Origin: Paenibacillus montanisoli
GTDB taxonomy: Bacteria; Bacillota; Bacilli; Paenibacillales; Paenibacillaceae
Direction: 5' to 3'
Assembly (NCBI RefSeq): GCF_003268025.1
Contig: NZ_QLUW01000005.1
Location: 1 to 64,000 of the forward strand
Length of the DNA: 64,000 bases
Shown: in pieces, positions 32,122 through 42,591 of the stretch
Layout: every line of letters starts with the position of its first letter
Position numbering within the stretch: position 1 is the first letter of the stretch
Program-made: the position numbers and the translations under genes
Notes under the pieces: generated by a model
The model's database searches: none
What the model was told of the DNA's origin: nothing
The model's input: only the letters and a program-made list of their open reading frames with translations

Positions 32122-33078
32122 CTACATAATCGCAGCCATGATCGCTTTTTGCGCGTGCAGCCGGTTCTCCGCTTGATCGAAAATAATCGATTGCTTGCCG
32201 TCAATGACGCCTTCGCTCACTTCTTCTCCGCGGTGTGCCGGCAGGCAGTGCATGAACAGATAGTCTTTCTTCGCATAGCGCACCAGGTCTTCGTTCACTT
32301 GATAGTTGGCAAAAGCAAGCTCGCGTTCTTTCTGCTCTGCCTCAAAGCCCATGCTCGCCCATACATCCGTATAGACGATGTCCGCTTCCGCAATCGCTTC
32401 CTTCGGATCGCGGCAAATTTGGATGCGCGAGCCCGTTTCGGACGCGTTCTCTTTCGCCATGCGCACGATGTCCCCATCCGGCTCGTAACCCTCCGGCGTT
32501 GCCACCGACATGTGCATGCCCAGCTTCGCTGCGCCCATCAAGAGCGAGTGCACCATGTTGTTGCCGTCGCCGATATAGGCGACTTTGAGGCCTTCCAAGC
32601 GGCCCTTATGCTCCAGCACCGTCTGGTAGTCGCACAGCGCTTGGCATGGATGCGACAGATCGGTAAGGCCGTTAATGACCGGCACCGTTGCCGCGCGAGC
32701 CAGCTCAATAACGGTACGATGCGCAAAAGTACGGATCATCATGCCGTCGAGATAACGGGACAGCGTTTGAGCCGTATCCGAAATCGTCTCGCCGCGGCCG
32801 ATTTGCAGGTCGTTGCGGCTGAGGAACAGCGCTTGGCCGCCCAGCTGGTACATGCCGACCTCGAAGGAAACGCGCGTACGCGTGGAGGATTTTTCAAAAA
32901 TCATGCCGAGCGTCTTGCCCTTCAGCGGGTGATAAAATTCCCCTGCTTTCTGCTTGCGCTTGAGCTCGATCGCTAGATCGATCAGATAGCGCACTTCCGC
33001 CGGCGTATAATCACCGAGTCCGATAAAGTCGCGGCCCTTAAGGCTGACCGCTATTTCTTCCGTCAATAATTGTGACAT
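32122..33078 (-). CDS. argF: ornithine carbamoyltransferase
   Basis: Ornithine plus carbamoyl phosphate to citrulline. 318 residues; STRTRVSFE carbamoyl phosphate loop, HPCQAL and HCLPAHRG ornithine-site motifs are present. ATG with AGGAG ten bases upstream. Lies 21 bases after argD. Carbamoyl phosphate synthase genes, which sit in this operon in Bacillus subtilis, are absent here. Confidence 0.97.
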   Translation of the reverse strand: MSQLLTEEIAVSLKGRDFIGLGDYTPAEVRYLIDLAIELKRKQKAGEFYHPLKGKTLGMIFEKSSTRTRVSFEVGMYQLGGQALFLSRNDLQIGRGETISDTAQTLSRYLDGMMIRTFAHRTVIELARAATVPVINGLTDLSHPCQALCDYQTVLEHKGRLEGLKVAYIGDGNNMVHSLLMGAAKLGMHMSVATPEGYEPDGDIVRMAKENASETGSRIQICRDPKEAIAEADIVYTDVWASMGFEAEQKERELAFANYQVNEDLVRYAKKDYLFMHCLPAHRGEEVSEGVIDGKQSIIFDQAENRLHAQKAIMAAIM

Positions 33079-33099
33079 ATGGGTCGTTCTCCTTTCTTT

Positions 33100-34314
33100 C
33101 TACAGCTGCGCAGGAGCCGTTTGATCCGCGAAAATCGAGGTCAGAATGCTCACCGCTTGATCGATTTCTTCCTTTGAAACAAGCAGGCTAGGCAGCAAAC
33201 GGACCACTTCCGGACCTGCCGTCACCACTAGCAAGCCGCGCTTCTGGCCTTCGGCAACGATATGAGCAACCGGGCCGCTGCAGACAATGCCGATCATAAG
33301 GCCCTTGCCGCGAATGTCCTTCACGAACGGGTTGCCGGCCAGCTTCTCGCGCAGCTGCGCGCTCAAGTATTCGCCGCTCTCCGCCGCACGCTCCACCGCT
33401 TTTTCGCTCAAAATCGTTTCAATCGTCGCTTTAACCGCAGCCGTAGCGATCGGCGTGCCGCCAAAGGTTGAACCGTGGCTGCCTGCCGTAAACGCTTCGA
33501 TCAGCTCGCCCTTCGCCAGCATCGCGCCGACCGGGAAGCCGCTTCCGAGCCCTTTCGCGAGGGTAAAAATGTCCGGCTCGATGCCATAGTGCTCGAACGC
33601 GAACATCTTGCCCGTACGGCCCATGCCGGTTTGAATCTCATCTATGATCAGGAGCAATCCGCGCTCCTTGCAAAGCTTCGCGATGTGCTGCACGAATGCC
33701 GGCTCGACCGGAATGACGCCGCCTTCGGCTTGAATCATTTCGATCATGATCGCAGCCGTCTTATCGGAGATCGCCGCTTCCAACGCCTCGATATCATGCA
33801 GCGGAATATAGCGGAACCCTTCCGGCAGCGGGCCGAAGCCTTCCTTGACCTTCTCTTGGCCGGTCGCCGTCAGCGTGGCAAGCGTTCTGCCGTGGAAGGA
33901 TTGGGCGAACGTAATGATTTCGTTGCGGCCGTTCCCCTTCACCTTCTGATGGTAACGGCGGGCGAGCTTAATCGCCGCTTCGTTGGCTTCCGCGCCGGAG
34001 TTGCAGAAGAACACCGCTTCCGCATGGCTGTTGTCGGTCAGCAGTTTAGCCGCCGCTTCCTGGTTCGGAATGTGAAACAGATTGGATACATGCCACAGCT
34101 CATCGAGCTGCCGCTTCAGCGCTTCCTTCACTTGCTTCGGCGCGTGGCCGAGATTCGTCACGGCCAGGCCGCACATGAAATCCAAATATTTATTGCCCTT
34201 GTCGTCCCACAGCCAGCTGCCTTCGCCCTTCACCAGCGCGATCGGATATCTGGCATACGTCGGAAAAAGCGAGCTGACTGCCGCTTCACTGCCTTTGTTC
34301 ATATCGCTCATCAT
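33100..34314 (-). CDS. argD: acetylornithine aminotransferase
   Basis: PLP enzyme converting N-acetylglutamate semialdehyde to N-acetylornithine. 404 residues, class III aminotransferase. DEIQTGMGRTG carries the PLP aspartate and TLAKGLGSGFP the Schiff-base lysine. Start at the first ATG after GGGGTG; other ATGs at codons 2 and 5. Nineteen bases after argB. Confidence 0.96.
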   Translation of the reverse strand: MMSDMNKGSEAAVSSLFPTYARYPIALVKGEGSWLWDDKGNKYLDFMCGLAVTNLGHAPKQVKEALKRQLDELWHVSNLFHIPNQEAAAKLLTDNSHAEAVFFCNSGAEANEAAIKLARRYHQKVKGNGRNEIITFAQSFHGRTLATLTATGQEKVKEGFGPLPEGFRYIPLHDIEALEAAISDKTAAIMIEMIQAEGGVIPVEPAFVQHIAKLCKERGLLLIIDEIQTGMGRTGKMFAFEHYGIEPDIFTLAKGLGSGFPVGAMLAKGELIEAFTAGSHGSTFGGTPIATAAVKATIETILSEKAVERAAESGEYLSAQLREKLAGNPFVKDIRGKGLMIGIVCSGPVAHIVAEGQKRGLLVVTAGPEVVRLLPSLLVSKEEIDQAVSILTSIFADQTAPAQL

Positions 34315-34333
34315 TCGTTCACCCCGCTAAATA

Positions 34334-35122
34334 TTAAGATTGTATAATTCTTGTCCCGATGCCGCCTTCGAGCACCGCTTTGCTGAGCACGCCCGGCACG
34401 TCGCCGCTCACGATGACGACCTCCTTGACGCGTCCTTGAATGCAAGCGATAGCCGCGCGCACTTTCGGGATCATACCGCCATAGATTTCGCCGCTTGCGA
34501 TCATCGCTTCGATTTCTTCCACCGTTGCGGTAGGCAGCACCTGCTTCTCGCCGTCCACCGTCTTCAAGATGCCAGGCACGTCGGTCACGACGATCATTTG
34601 CTCGACGCCGAGATGCGAGGCGACCGCGCCGGCCGCCGTATCCGCGTTGATGTTATAGCGCTGCCCTGCGGCGTCAATGCCGATCGGCGCTATAACCGGA
34701 ATGTAGCCCATGCCCATAACGCCTTCGACGATCGCGGCGTTTACGTCCGTGACGTCGCCGACGAAGCCGATCTCGTCCGCGTTCGCCACCGGCTTCGCCT
34801 GAATAAGCGCTCCGTCCACGCCGGACAGCCCGAGCGCTTTCGCGCCGCCTTGGCCGATGCGGCGGACGATCTCCTTGTTGATGCGTCCCGCCAGCACCAT
34901 CTCCACGACATCGAGCACTTCGTCGCTCGTTTTGCGCAAGCCGTTTACAAACTCGCTCGCGATGCCGAGCTTACCGAGCGTATCGGAGATCGCCGGGCCG
35001 CCGCCGTGCACGATGACCGGCTTCACGCCGCGCTCCTGCAGGCTCCGCAAATCCTCGAAAAAAGAAGCCGGCAGCGCCGCAAGCGTGCTGCCTCCGCATT
35101 TCATCACAAACCGCTGTTCCAT
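34334..35122 (-). CDS. argB: acetylglutamate kinase
   Basis: Phosphorylates N-acetylglutamate. 262 residues; amino acid kinase fold with KCGGS near the N-terminus, HGGGP and the VNGLRKT substrate segment. It lacks the N-terminal extension of arginine-inhibited hexameric kinases, so feedback inhibition of that type is not expected. Follows argJ after about 70 bases. The ribosome site is weak. Confidence 0.96.
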   Translation of the reverse strand: MEQRFVMKCGGSTLAALPASFFEDLRSLQERGVKPVIVHGGGPAISDTLGKLGIASEFVNGLRKTSDEVLDVVEMVLAGRINKEIVRRIGQGGAKALGLSGVDGALIQAKPVANADEIGFVGDVTDVNAAIVEGVMGMGYIPVIAPIGIDAAGQRYNINADTAAGAVASHLGVEQMIVVTDVPGILKTVDGEKQVLPTATVEEIEAMIASGEIYGGMIPKVRAAIACIQGRVKEVVIVSGDVPGVLSKAVLEGGIGTRIIQS

Positions 35123-35193
35123 AGGTTCCCGTTCGTTCCCTTCGTCCCCTGTTCTATAAGAACGGCCTCCTATGCGGGGGCCGCGAATTGCAA

Positions 35194-36429
35194 TTAAGTC
35201 CGGTATGCCGCGTTAATGCGAACGTAGTCGTAAGTCAAGTCGCAGCCCCAAGCGGTTGCCGTGCCTTCGCCCATGTGCAGATCCACGTGAATGACGACGG
35301 TATCGCCCTTCAAGTAAGCGAGCGCCGCGTCCTCGTCAAACGGAATCGGCCGCGAATGCGTCAGCGTCACGATGTCGCCGAGCGCGATGTCGACCGTCTC
35401 CGGGTTGACCGGAACGCCTGCGCGTCCGACCGCCGCAATGATCCGGCCCCAGTTCGCGTCCGCGCCGAACACGGCCGATTTCACGAGCGACGAGCCGATG
35501 ACCGTCTTCGCGATCGCTTGCGCCGCCTCGTTCGAAACCGCGCCGCGCACCTGCACCTCGACGAGCTTCGTTGCGCCTTCGCCGTCGCGGGCAATCGCCT
35601 TGGCTAGCACCTCGCACACATAGCGCAGGCCGTCCGCGAATGCCGCGTAATCCGGGTGTCCCGCATGCAGCTCTTCGTTGCCTGCAAAACCGCTCGCCAT
35701 GGCGACCAGCATGTCGTTCGTGCTCGTGTCGCCGTCAACCGTGATCATGTTGAACGTGACGTCCGTCACTTGGCGCAGAAGCTTCTGCAGCTCTTCGCTC
35801 CCGATCGCCGCATCCGTCGTCACGAAACCGAGCATCGTCGCCATGTTCGGGTGAATCATCCCGCTTCCCTTCGAAGCGCCGGCAATATGTACGACCTTGC
35901 CGTCAATCGTAACGGAGACGCACACTTCCTTCTTCACGAGATCCGTCGTTAAAATCGCTTGGCAGAAGTCATCCGCCGCCTCGTAAGAAGCGCCCAGCCG
36001 CACCGGAAGCTCCGCAATGCCGCCGCGAACGCGGTCCATCTTCAGCAGCTCGCCGATGACGCCGGTCGATGCGACCGCCACCTGCTCTGCCGGCACGCCG
36101 ATCGCTTCGGCGAATGCGCTGCGCATCTCATACGCATCGGCATCGCCTTGCTTGCCCGTGCACGCGTTGGCGTTGCCGCTGTTCACGATGACCGCGCGCA
36201 GCTTGCCGCCCGCGCCGATGCTTTCGCGCGTCACCTGAATCGGCGCCGCCTGAAATACGTTCGTCGTGTAAACGCCCGCCGCCGCCGCAGGCACCTCGCA
36301 TACGATGGCGCCAAGGTCATGGCGCGTCGTCTTCTTCAAGCCGCAGTGCAATCCGCCGGCTATAAAGCCTTTAGGCGTCGTAACGGAGCCTTCCGGCACG
36401 ACGGTATAGGTTGGTGCTGTGTTCCCCAT
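35194..36429 (-). CDS. argJ: glutamate N-acetyltransferase / amino-acid acetyltransferase
   Basis: Recycles the acetyl group from N-acetylornithine to glutamate, and in bifunctional forms also uses acetyl-CoA. 411 residues. The autoprocessing site IHPNMATMLGF holds the threonine that becomes the nucleophile of the beta chain. No argA is nearby, so a bifunctional enzyme is plausible but not shown. Confidence 0.96.
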   Translation of the reverse strand: MGNTAPTYTVVPEGSVTTPKGFIAGGLHCGLKKTTRHDLGAIVCEVPAAAAGVYTTNVFQAAPIQVTRESIGAGGKLRAVIVNSGNANACTGKQGDADAYEMRSAFAEAIGVPAEQVAVASTGVIGELLKMDRVRGGIAELPVRLGASYEAADDFCQAILTTDLVKKEVCVSVTIDGKVVHIAGASKGSGMIHPNMATMLGFVTTDAAIGSEELQKLLRQVTDVTFNMITVDGDTSTNDMLVAMASGFAGNEELHAGHPDYAAFADGLRYVCEVLAKAIARDGEGATKLVEVQVRGAVSNEAAQAIAKTVIGSSLVKSAVFGADANWGRIIAAVGRAGVPVNPETVDIALGDIVTLTHSRPIPFDEDAALAYLKGDTVVIHVDLHMGEGTATAWGCDLTYDYVRINAAYRT

Positions 36430-36473
36430 TTTTCTATCGCGTCTCCTTCATCACGGTGGTGGAAGCTATATAT

Positions 36474-37523
36474 TTACGGATACATTGGAACGAAGTTAAG
36501 GCCCAGCGTTTCGTCCCAGCCCATCATGAGGTTCAAGTTCTGAATGGCTTGCCCTGCGGCGCCTTTTACCAGGTTGTCGATGACCGAAATGATCGTCACG
36601 CGGCCCGTGCGCTCGTCGACGGAAAAGCCGATATCGCAGTAGTTCGAGCCCGATACTTCCTTGGTGGACGGCCAAATGCCGTTGCCGCGGACGCGGACGA
36701 ACTTACGGCCTTCATAATAGTTGCGGTAGAGCGAAATGAAGTCCTCGGTGCCATGGCCGCCTTGCACCGTCGCATAGATCGTGCTCATAATGCCTCGCGT
36801 CATCGGGACCAAATGGGTCGTAAACGTCGTCAGCACCTTTTGGCCGGCCACGTCCGAGAGCACCTGCTCGATTTCCGGAATATGCTGATGCTTATTGATC
36901 TTATAAGCTTTGAAATTTTCGTTGAGCTCCGAGTAATGCGTGCCGAGGCTCGCGCCGCGGCCTGCGCCGGATACGCCCGACTTGGCATCGATAATGATCG
37001 TCGACAGATCGATGAAGCCTGCCTTCACGGCCGGAATGAGGCCAAGCAGCGCAGAGGTCGGGAAGCAGCCCGGATTGGAAACGAAATCGATGCCTCGCAC
37101 CGATTCGCCATACACCTCGGAGAGGCCGTATACCGCTTGATCGAGGTACTGCTGCTCCGCAGGCTCCTTTTTGTACCAAGTCTCGTACTCGCTGCGAGAT
37201 TTAAGCCGGTGGTCGCCGGAAATGTCAATCACCTTAAGCCCTTCCGCCAATAGCGAAGGGATCAGCTTGGTAGCGATGCCCGGAGGCGTTGCCAGAAATA
37301 CGACATCGGCTTTGCTTCGAATCAAAGCCGGATCGACGTCGTCCAATATATCGGTACGAATCTCGGTCAAATGCGGGTAGCCCTCCGCGATCGGGGCGCC
37401 TGCGGTAGAGGACGAAATGACGGATGTCACTTCAACCTGCGGGTGGCTGGCCAGAAGCCGGATGAGCTCCACGCCGCCGTAACCCGTTGATCCGATAATC
37501 GCTGCTTTTACTGTTTGGTTCAT
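36474..37523 (-). CDS. argC: N-acetyl-gamma-glutamyl-phosphate reductase
   Basis: NADPH-dependent reduction in the third step of arginine synthesis. 349 residues; Rossmann start IIGSTGYGGVELIRLL and the catalytic cysteine in SNPGCFPTS. First gene of the arginine operon. ATG with GGGAGAG seven bases upstream, and the ARG boxes 80-115 bases before it. Confidence 0.97.
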   Translation of the reverse strand: MNQTVKAAIIGSTGYGGVELIRLLASHPQVEVTSVISSSTAGAPIAEGYPHLTEIRTDILDDVDPALIRSKADVVFLATPPGIATKLIPSLLAEGLKVIDISGDHRLKSRSEYETWYKKEPAEQQYLDQAVYGLSEVYGESVRGIDFVSNPGCFPTSALLGLIPAVKAGFIDLSTIIIDAKSGVSGAGRGASLGTHYSELNENFKAYKINKHQHIPEIEQVLSDVAGQKVLTTFTTHLVPMTRGIMSTIYATVQGGHGTEDFISLYRNYYEGRKFVRVRGNGIWPSTKEVSGSNYCDIGFSVDERTGRVTIISVIDNLVKGAAGQAIQNLNLMMGWDETLGLNFVPMYP

Positions 37524-37590
37524 ATCCGTTCTCTCCCATCCATTTCCTTTCTAGCTATCCATTTTACACGATCAGATGGACAGAGGAAAT

Positions 37591-37637
37591 AGTCAACACT
37601 TTGTATTATTATACATACGTATTCATAATAATTCAAC
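37591..37637 (-). promoter_or_regulatory. argC promoter region with overlapping ARG boxes
   Basis: Three 18-bp windows spaced ten bases apart fit the ArgR/AhrC box TNTGNATWWWWATNCANA. TTTGTATTATTATACATA (37600-37617) matches all 14 fixed positions, 37610-37627 matches 11 and 37620-37637 matches 12. A TTGACT hexamer (37591-37596, minus strand) lies directly downstream. Its -10 is not clear; TAAAAT at 37561-37566 is the best candidate but too far for a normal spacer. AhrC with arginine would repress the operon from here. Confidence 0.8.
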
Positions 37638-37654
37638 GGCTATTTGAAGCTATT

Positions 37655-38542
37655 TTAAGCCAGCTGAAACCCTTCTCCGAGCACCTCTGCCGTGTCGCTA
37701 ATGATGACGAACGCATCCGGGTCCGCCGCCTTTACGAGGCCCTTCAGCTTCGACACCTCGCCTTGTCCGACGACGACCATCAGCACGTTGCGCGCCTCGC
37801 CCGTATACCCGCCATGCCCGTCCAATTTCGTCAAGCCGCGGTCCAGATCATGAAGCACCACCTGCGTGATCTCCTCCGGCCGATCGGTAATGACGAAAGC
37901 GACCTTAGAGGTCGCCAAGCCCGTCTGCACAAAATCGATCGTCTTGCTTGTGACGAACAAGCCGACCAGCGCATACAGCGCATTCTCCGGCGCAATCAGG
38001 ATCCCCGCGGCCGCAATGACGAAGCCGTCGAAGCAGGCCACCGCCAAGCCGAGCCGCACGCCCGTGAACCGGTGCAGCAGCTGCGCCGCCAAATCGAGGC
38101 CGCCGGTAGAAGCCCTGCCGCGGAAGACGAGGCCAAGGCCAGCGCCTACGCCGATCCCCCCGTAAATGGAAGCGAGCATCGCGTTGTTCGTTGGCGGCGA
38201 CCAATCCGAGGTGAGAAGGACAAATAGCGGCAAGATAAAGGAGCCTAACGCCGTTTTCAGCGCAAAGCGCTTGCCGAGCAGCCACAAGCCGAGCAGAAAC
38301 AGCGGCACATTCAGCGCCCATTGCGTATATGCCGGCGGAATGCCCCACACATGATTCACTAAGATGGATATGCCCGAGACACCCCCGGACGCGATGCCGA
38401 GCGGCACCAAAAACATGTTGAAGCTAATCGCAATCAGAAACGCCCCGATGAGCAGCAGGGCAACGCTTAGCGCTGCCTCTGTCTTCGGACCCGGCGGTTT
38501 CCGCAGTCTTCGATTTTCTTTATGTACGTCTTGCTTACTCAT
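37655..38542 (-). CDS. YitT family membrane protein (DUF2179)
   Basis: 295 residues. Five to six membrane helices occupy about 25-205, with the family segments GIASGGVSG and ASTGGLD, and a cytoplasmic DUF2179 domain fills about 215-290. Related proteins in B. subtilis include YitT and YvjA; yvjA also lies near prfB. The function is not established. It follows prfB after a terminator, so it may have its own promoter. Confidence 0.9.
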   Translation of the reverse strand: MSKQDVHKENRRLRKPPGPKTEAALSVALLLIGAFLIAISFNMFLVPLGIASGGVSGISILVNHVWGIPPAYTQWALNVPLFLLGLWLLGKRFALKTALGSFILPLFVLLTSDWSPPTNNAMLASIYGGIGVGAGLGLVFRGRASTGGLDLAAQLLHRFTGVRLGLAVACFDGFVIAAAGILIAPENALYALVGLFVTSKTIDFVQTGLATSKVAFVITDRPEEITQVVLHDLDRGLTKLDGHGGYTGEARNVLMVVVGQGEVSKLKGLVKAADPDAFVIISDTAEVLGEGFQLA

Positions 38543-38610
38543 AGTTGTCCCGTCCTTTATTCTCGATGCTCAAGCGACTTGAGTCGTCCGATACTTGCTT
38601 AGATGTTTAC

Positions 38611-38648
38611 AAAAAAGAGTTCCAACACCTACTAGTGTTGGAACTCTT
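38611..38648 (-). terminator. terminator after prfB
   Basis: Perfect 13-bp stem AGAGTTCCAACAC/GTGTTGGAACTCT with a six-base loop, followed by TTTTTG on the minus strand. Confidence 0.92.
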
Positions 38649-38670
38649 ACTCCTCGCTATGCGTCCTCGC

Positions 38671-39793
38671 TTAGCCTTGTTGCTCTTCGTGCCGGATCTT
38701 GCTGCGCAAGTAACCGTCGATAAACATATCCAGGTCGCCGTCCATTACGGCGCCGACGTTGCCCGTTTCCACCGAGGTGCGATGGTCCTTGACCATGCTG
38801 TACGGGTGGAAGACGTAGGAGCGGATTTGGCTGCCCCATGCAATATCGGACTGCTCGCCGCGAATTTCGGCCAGGTGCTTCTGCTGCTCCTCGATCTTGC
38901 GCTCGTAGAGCTTGGATCGCAGCATCTGCATCGCGCGCTCGCGGTTCTGAATCTGCGAACGCTGCGTCTGGCAGGAGACGACGATCCCGGTCGGAACGTG
39001 CGTAATCCGGATAGCAGACTCCGTCTTGTTGACGTGCTGGCCGCCGGCGCCGCTCGCCCGGTACGTATCGACCTTGAGATCCTCGGTGCGGATTTCAATC
39101 TCGATATCGTCATCGATCTCCGGCATAATGTCGCAGGAGACGAAGGAGGTATGGCGTCGTCCCGACGCGTCGAACGGGGAAATCCGCACGAGGCGGTGAA
39201 CGCCTTTCTCGGATTTCAAATACCCGTAAGCATTGTGCCCCTTGATGGAGATCGTGACGCTCTTGATGCCCGCCTCGTCGCCCGCCAAGTAATCAAGCAG
39301 CTCGACTTTAAAGCCGCGCTTCTCTGCCCAACGGGTGTACATCCGGTACAGCATCTGGCCCCAGTCTTGCGACTCTGTGCCGCCGGCGCCGGGATGCAGC
39401 TCCAAAATGGCATTCAGTCGGTCGTACGGCTCGCTGAGCAGCAGCTGCAGTTCGAATTCGCTTACCTTGCCGACCAGCTCTGCGACGCCGCGCGTCAGAT
39501 CCGCCTCAAGCGCTTCATCGTCGCCTTCCTCTTCCGCCAGCTCCAGCATCACTTGCAGATCTTCCTGCTCGCTCTGCATCCGATCGAATTGATCGACGAC
39601 GGATTTGACGGCATTCAGCTCCGCGATGGTGCTTTGCGCGCGGTCGTTGTCATCCCAAAAATCCGGCGCGCTCATTTTTTCCTCGAAGTTGAGAATCATC
39701 TCCTGCTTGAGGTCTAAGTCAAAGAGACCCCCTGAGCTCTTGGAGACGCTTCGCCATTTCACGCAGGTCTTGCTTCACCGTTATATCGATCAT
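38671..39793 (-). CDS. prfB: peptide chain release factor 2, programmed +1 frameshift
   Basis: RF2 releases peptides at UGA and UAA. The first frame starts at ATG 39793 and reads 24 codons ([12 protein letters not shown]...LRGSL) to an in-frame UGA at 39719-39721. The site is AGGGGG TCT CTT TGA C, the classic Shine-Dalgarno-assisted slippery stop. After a +1 shift on CTT the frame continues DLDLKQEM to a total of about 373 residues. SPF (codon recognition) and GGQ (peptidyl-tRNA hydrolysis) are intact. The start has GAGGTGA ten bases upstream. The conventional ORF beginning at 39762 misses the true N-terminus. It lies 57 bases after secA. Confidence 0.97.
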
Positions 39794-39850
39794 GACTATC
39801 GCTTCACCTCAAAATGAACTTCGTTGCCCTACCTTATGCAGCGGACAGGC

Positions 39851-42358
39851 TTATTGTCCGTGGCACTGCTTATATTTCTTGCCGCTGCCGCATGGGCACG
39901 GATCGTTGCGGCGTACGCGCTCTTCCTTGCGTACCGGGCGCTTCTGCTGCATTTCGCTGCTGCCGCCGGATTCCGTTTGGCCTTTGGCTACCTCTTGGCG
40001 CTCCAGGTTGCTCTCCACGTGCGCTTTCATGATATACTTCGAGACTTCTTCCTGGATGTGCTCGATCATTTCCTTGAACATCTCGAAGCCTTCGAATTGA
40101 TACTCGCGCAGCGGATCGGTACCGCCGTATGCACGGAGATGGATGCCTTGGCGCAATTGATCCATCGCGTCGATGTGATCCATCCACTTGCTGTCTACCG
40201 CGCGCAGCACGACAACTTTCTCGAATTCGCGCATCGTTTCCGAGCCGATTTCGGCTTCGCGCTGATCGTACAGGCCGATGACCTTCTCAAGCAGGAAGTC
40301 GATGATTTCATTCGGCTCCTTGCCCCATAGGTCGTCCTTTGTGATCATGTCTTCGTTCAGGAAGTTGCCTTCCGCATAATCGACGATCTCTTGAAGCTCC
40401 CAGTTCTCCGGAACCTCTTCGGACGGGCAATGTGCTTCCACGATCTTCGTAACGACCGGCTTGATCATCTCAAGCACGATTTCGCGGATGTTCTCGGAGA
40501 AGAGCACTTCGCGGCGCTGCTTGTAGATGATTTCACGCTGTTGGTTCATAACGTCGTCGTATTGGAGAACGATTTTACGCTGATCGAAGTTCGTGCCCTC
40601 TACGCGCTTCTGAGCGGATTCGATCGCACGGGAGATCAGACGGCTCTCGATCGGCTGATCCTCTTCGAAGCCCAGACGCTCCATCATGCCCATGATGTTC
40701 TCCGAGCCGAAACGGCGCATGAGATCATCTTCGAGAGACAGGTAGAACTGCGAGGAGCCCGGGTCGCCCTGACGGCCGGCACGACCGCGCAGCTGGTTGT
40801 CGATCCGGCGGCTCTCATGGCGCTCCGTACCGATAATGTGCAGACCGCCAAGCCCCTCCACCAATTCGCCAAGCAAAATATCCGTACCGCGGCCCGCCAT
40901 GTTCGTCGCGATCGTTACCGAGCCAGACTGGCCCGCGCGCGAAATGATTTCCGCTTCTTCCGCGTGATACTTCGCATTCAGTACCTTGTGCTGGATGCCC
41001 TTCTTCTTCAGCATCTCGGACAGCTTCTCCGAGTTCTCGATGGATACCGTACCTACGAGCACCGGCTGATTGTTTTTATGGCGCTGGACGATTTCTTCGA
41101 CGACCGCCTTAAACTTGCCGTTTTCGGTTTTGTAGACGACATCCGCGATGTCGTTACGGACATTTTTACGGTTCGTCGGCACTGTGATGACCTCGAGACC
41201 GTAAATTTTCTTAAACTCTTCTTCCTCTGTCTTCGCCGTACCGGTCATCCCGGACAGCTTGCGGTACATCCGGAAGTAGTTCTGGAACGTAATCGTTGCG
41301 AGCGTCATGCTCTCGTTCTGAACCTTGATCTGTTCCTTCGCTTCGATCGCTTGGTGCAAGCCGTCGCTGTAGCGGCGGCCGGCCATCAGACGGCCCGTGA
41401 ATTCGTCGACGATGACGACCTCGTCTTCTTGAACCACGTAGTCCACGTCGCGTTTCATAATAACATGCGCCTTCAGCGCTTGTTGAATGTGATGGTTGAG
41501 CAGCACGTTCGCATGGTCGAACAGGTTCTCGATGCCGAACGCTTTCTCGGCTTTCTCTACCCCTGCATCGGTCAGCGTAACGGAACGCATCTTAATATCT
41601 ACCGTGAAATCTTCTTCTTCCTTCAAGCGGCTTGCGAACCGGTCCGCAGCAAAATACAGCTCCGTCGATTTCGCAGCCTGACCCGAGATAATGAGCGGTG
41701 TACGGGCTTCATCCACGAGAATGGAATCCACTTCGTCAATGATGGCATAGAAAAGCGGGCGCTGTACCATTTGCTCCTTGTAGAGAACCATGTTATCGCG
41801 CAAATAGTCAAAGCCGAACTCATTGTTCGTTCCATATGTGATGTCGCATGCATAAGCTTCTTGCTTCTGCTCATGTGTGAGGCCATGCAGGTTGCATCCG
41901 ACCGTTAATCCCAAAAAGGTATAGATCTGACCCATTTGCTCGCTATCGCGCGTAGCCAAGTAGTCATTGACGGTAACGACATGGACACCTTTGCCTTGCA
42001 ACGCGTTCAAATAAACGGCCAGCGTTGCAACCAGTGTCTTACCTTCACCGGTTTTCATCTCGGCGATTTGCCCTTCATGCAGCACCATGCCGCCGATCAG
42101 CTGCACATCATAGTGCCGCTTGTCCAGCACGCGCTTCGATGCCTCGCGGCAGACCGCGAACGCCTCAGGAAGCAAGCTGTCGATATCTTCTCCTTTTTCA
42201 AGGCGGGCTTTAAATTCTGCCGTTTTCTCCCGAAGCCCCTCATCCGACAGCTTCGAAATTTCCGGCTCCAGGCCGTTAATTTCCTCTACGGTACGCATAA
42301 GACGCTTAATCTCACGTTCATTGGCGTCTCCGAATAATTTCTTTACAAGTCCGAGCAT
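39851..42358 (-). CDS. secA: preprotein translocase ATPase SecA
   Basis: Motor of Sec-dependent protein export. 835 residues. Walker [28 protein letters not shown] and the helicase motif [10 protein letters not shown] are present. The C-terminal zinc-binding tail [14 protein letters not shown], which binds SecB-like partners or the membrane, is intact. It lies between hpf and prfB, the Bacillus order. Confidence 0.98.
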   Translation of the reverse strand: MLGLVKKLFGDANEREIKRLMRTVEEINGLEPEISKLSDEGLREKTAEFKARLEKGEDIDSLLPEAFAVCREASKRVLDKRHYDVQLIGGMVLHEGQIAEMKTGEGKTLVATLAVYLNALQGKGVHVVTVNDYLATRDSEQMGQIYTFLGLTVGCNLHGLTHEQKQEAYACDITYGTNNEFGFDYLRDNMVLYKEQMVQRPLFYAIIDEVDSILVDEARTPLIISGQAAKSTELYFAADRFASRLKEEEDFTVDIKMRSVTLTDAGVEKAEKAFGIENLFDHANVLLNHHIQQALKAHVIMKRDVDYVVQEDEVVIVDEFTGRLMAGRRYSDGLHQAIEAKEQIKVQNESMTLATITFQNYFRMYRKLSGMTGTAKTEEEEFKKIYGLEVITVPTNRKNVRNDIADVVYKTENGKFKAVVEEIVQRHKNNQPVLVGTVSIENSEKLSEMLKKKGIQHKVLNAKYHAEEAEIISRAGQSGSVTIATNMAGRGTDILLGELVEGLGGLHIIGTERHESRRIDNQLRGRAGRQGDPGSSQFYLSLEDDLMRRFGSENIMGMMERLGFEEDQPIESRLISRAIESAQKRVEGTNFDQRKIVLQYDDVMNQQREIIYKQRREVLFSENIREIVLEMIKPVVTKIVEAHCPSEEVPENWELQEIVDYAEGNFLNEDMITKDDLWGKEPNEIIDFLLEKVIGLYDQREAEIGSETMREFEKVVVLRAVDSKWMDHIDAMDQLRQGIHLRAYGGTDPLREYQFEGFEMFKEMIEHIQEEVSKYIMKAHVESNLERQEVAKGQTESGGSSEMQQKRPVRKEERVRRNDPCPCGSGKKYKQCHGQ

Positions 42359-42486
42359 GGTCTTCCCCTTTCGTCTGTTACGCCTTATTGCATAAATTGT
42401 AACAGTTTGCGGCAGTTACCGCAATGTTACTCCCCTTAGGGAGAAGCTGGGATGACGCCTCAAACCCTTGGAAAGTCTGTACAATT

Positions 42487-42514
42487 TGTATACTGCTGAG
42501 CCTGCCGTCTCCAA
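42487..42514 (-). promoter_or_regulatory. possible sigma-A promoter of secA
   Basis: TTGGAG (42509-42514), a 16-base spacer and TATACA (42487-42492) on the minus strand, about 130 bases before secA and after the hpf terminator. A weak match. Confidence 0.35.
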
Positions 42515-42551
42515 GACATTCCACTTTGAGCCGTCTATTATGTCCTCTAGC

Positions 42552-42580
42552 AAAAAAGGACCCTGGTTTCCCAGGGCCCT
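42552..42580 (-). terminator. terminator after hpf
   Basis: Stem AGGGCCCTGG/CCAGGGTCCT with a GAA loop, followed by six T on the minus strand. Confidence 0.92.
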
Positions 42581-42591
42581 GCCTCGTCTGT

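Noticed and set aside
37524..37590. T-box or arginine riboswitch in the argC leader
   Set aside because: The leader is too short and shows no T-box sequence or terminator/antiterminator pair.
40391..41908. 505-codon plus-strand frame opposite secA
   Set aside because: Antisense shadow of a conserved gene; no recognisable protein features.
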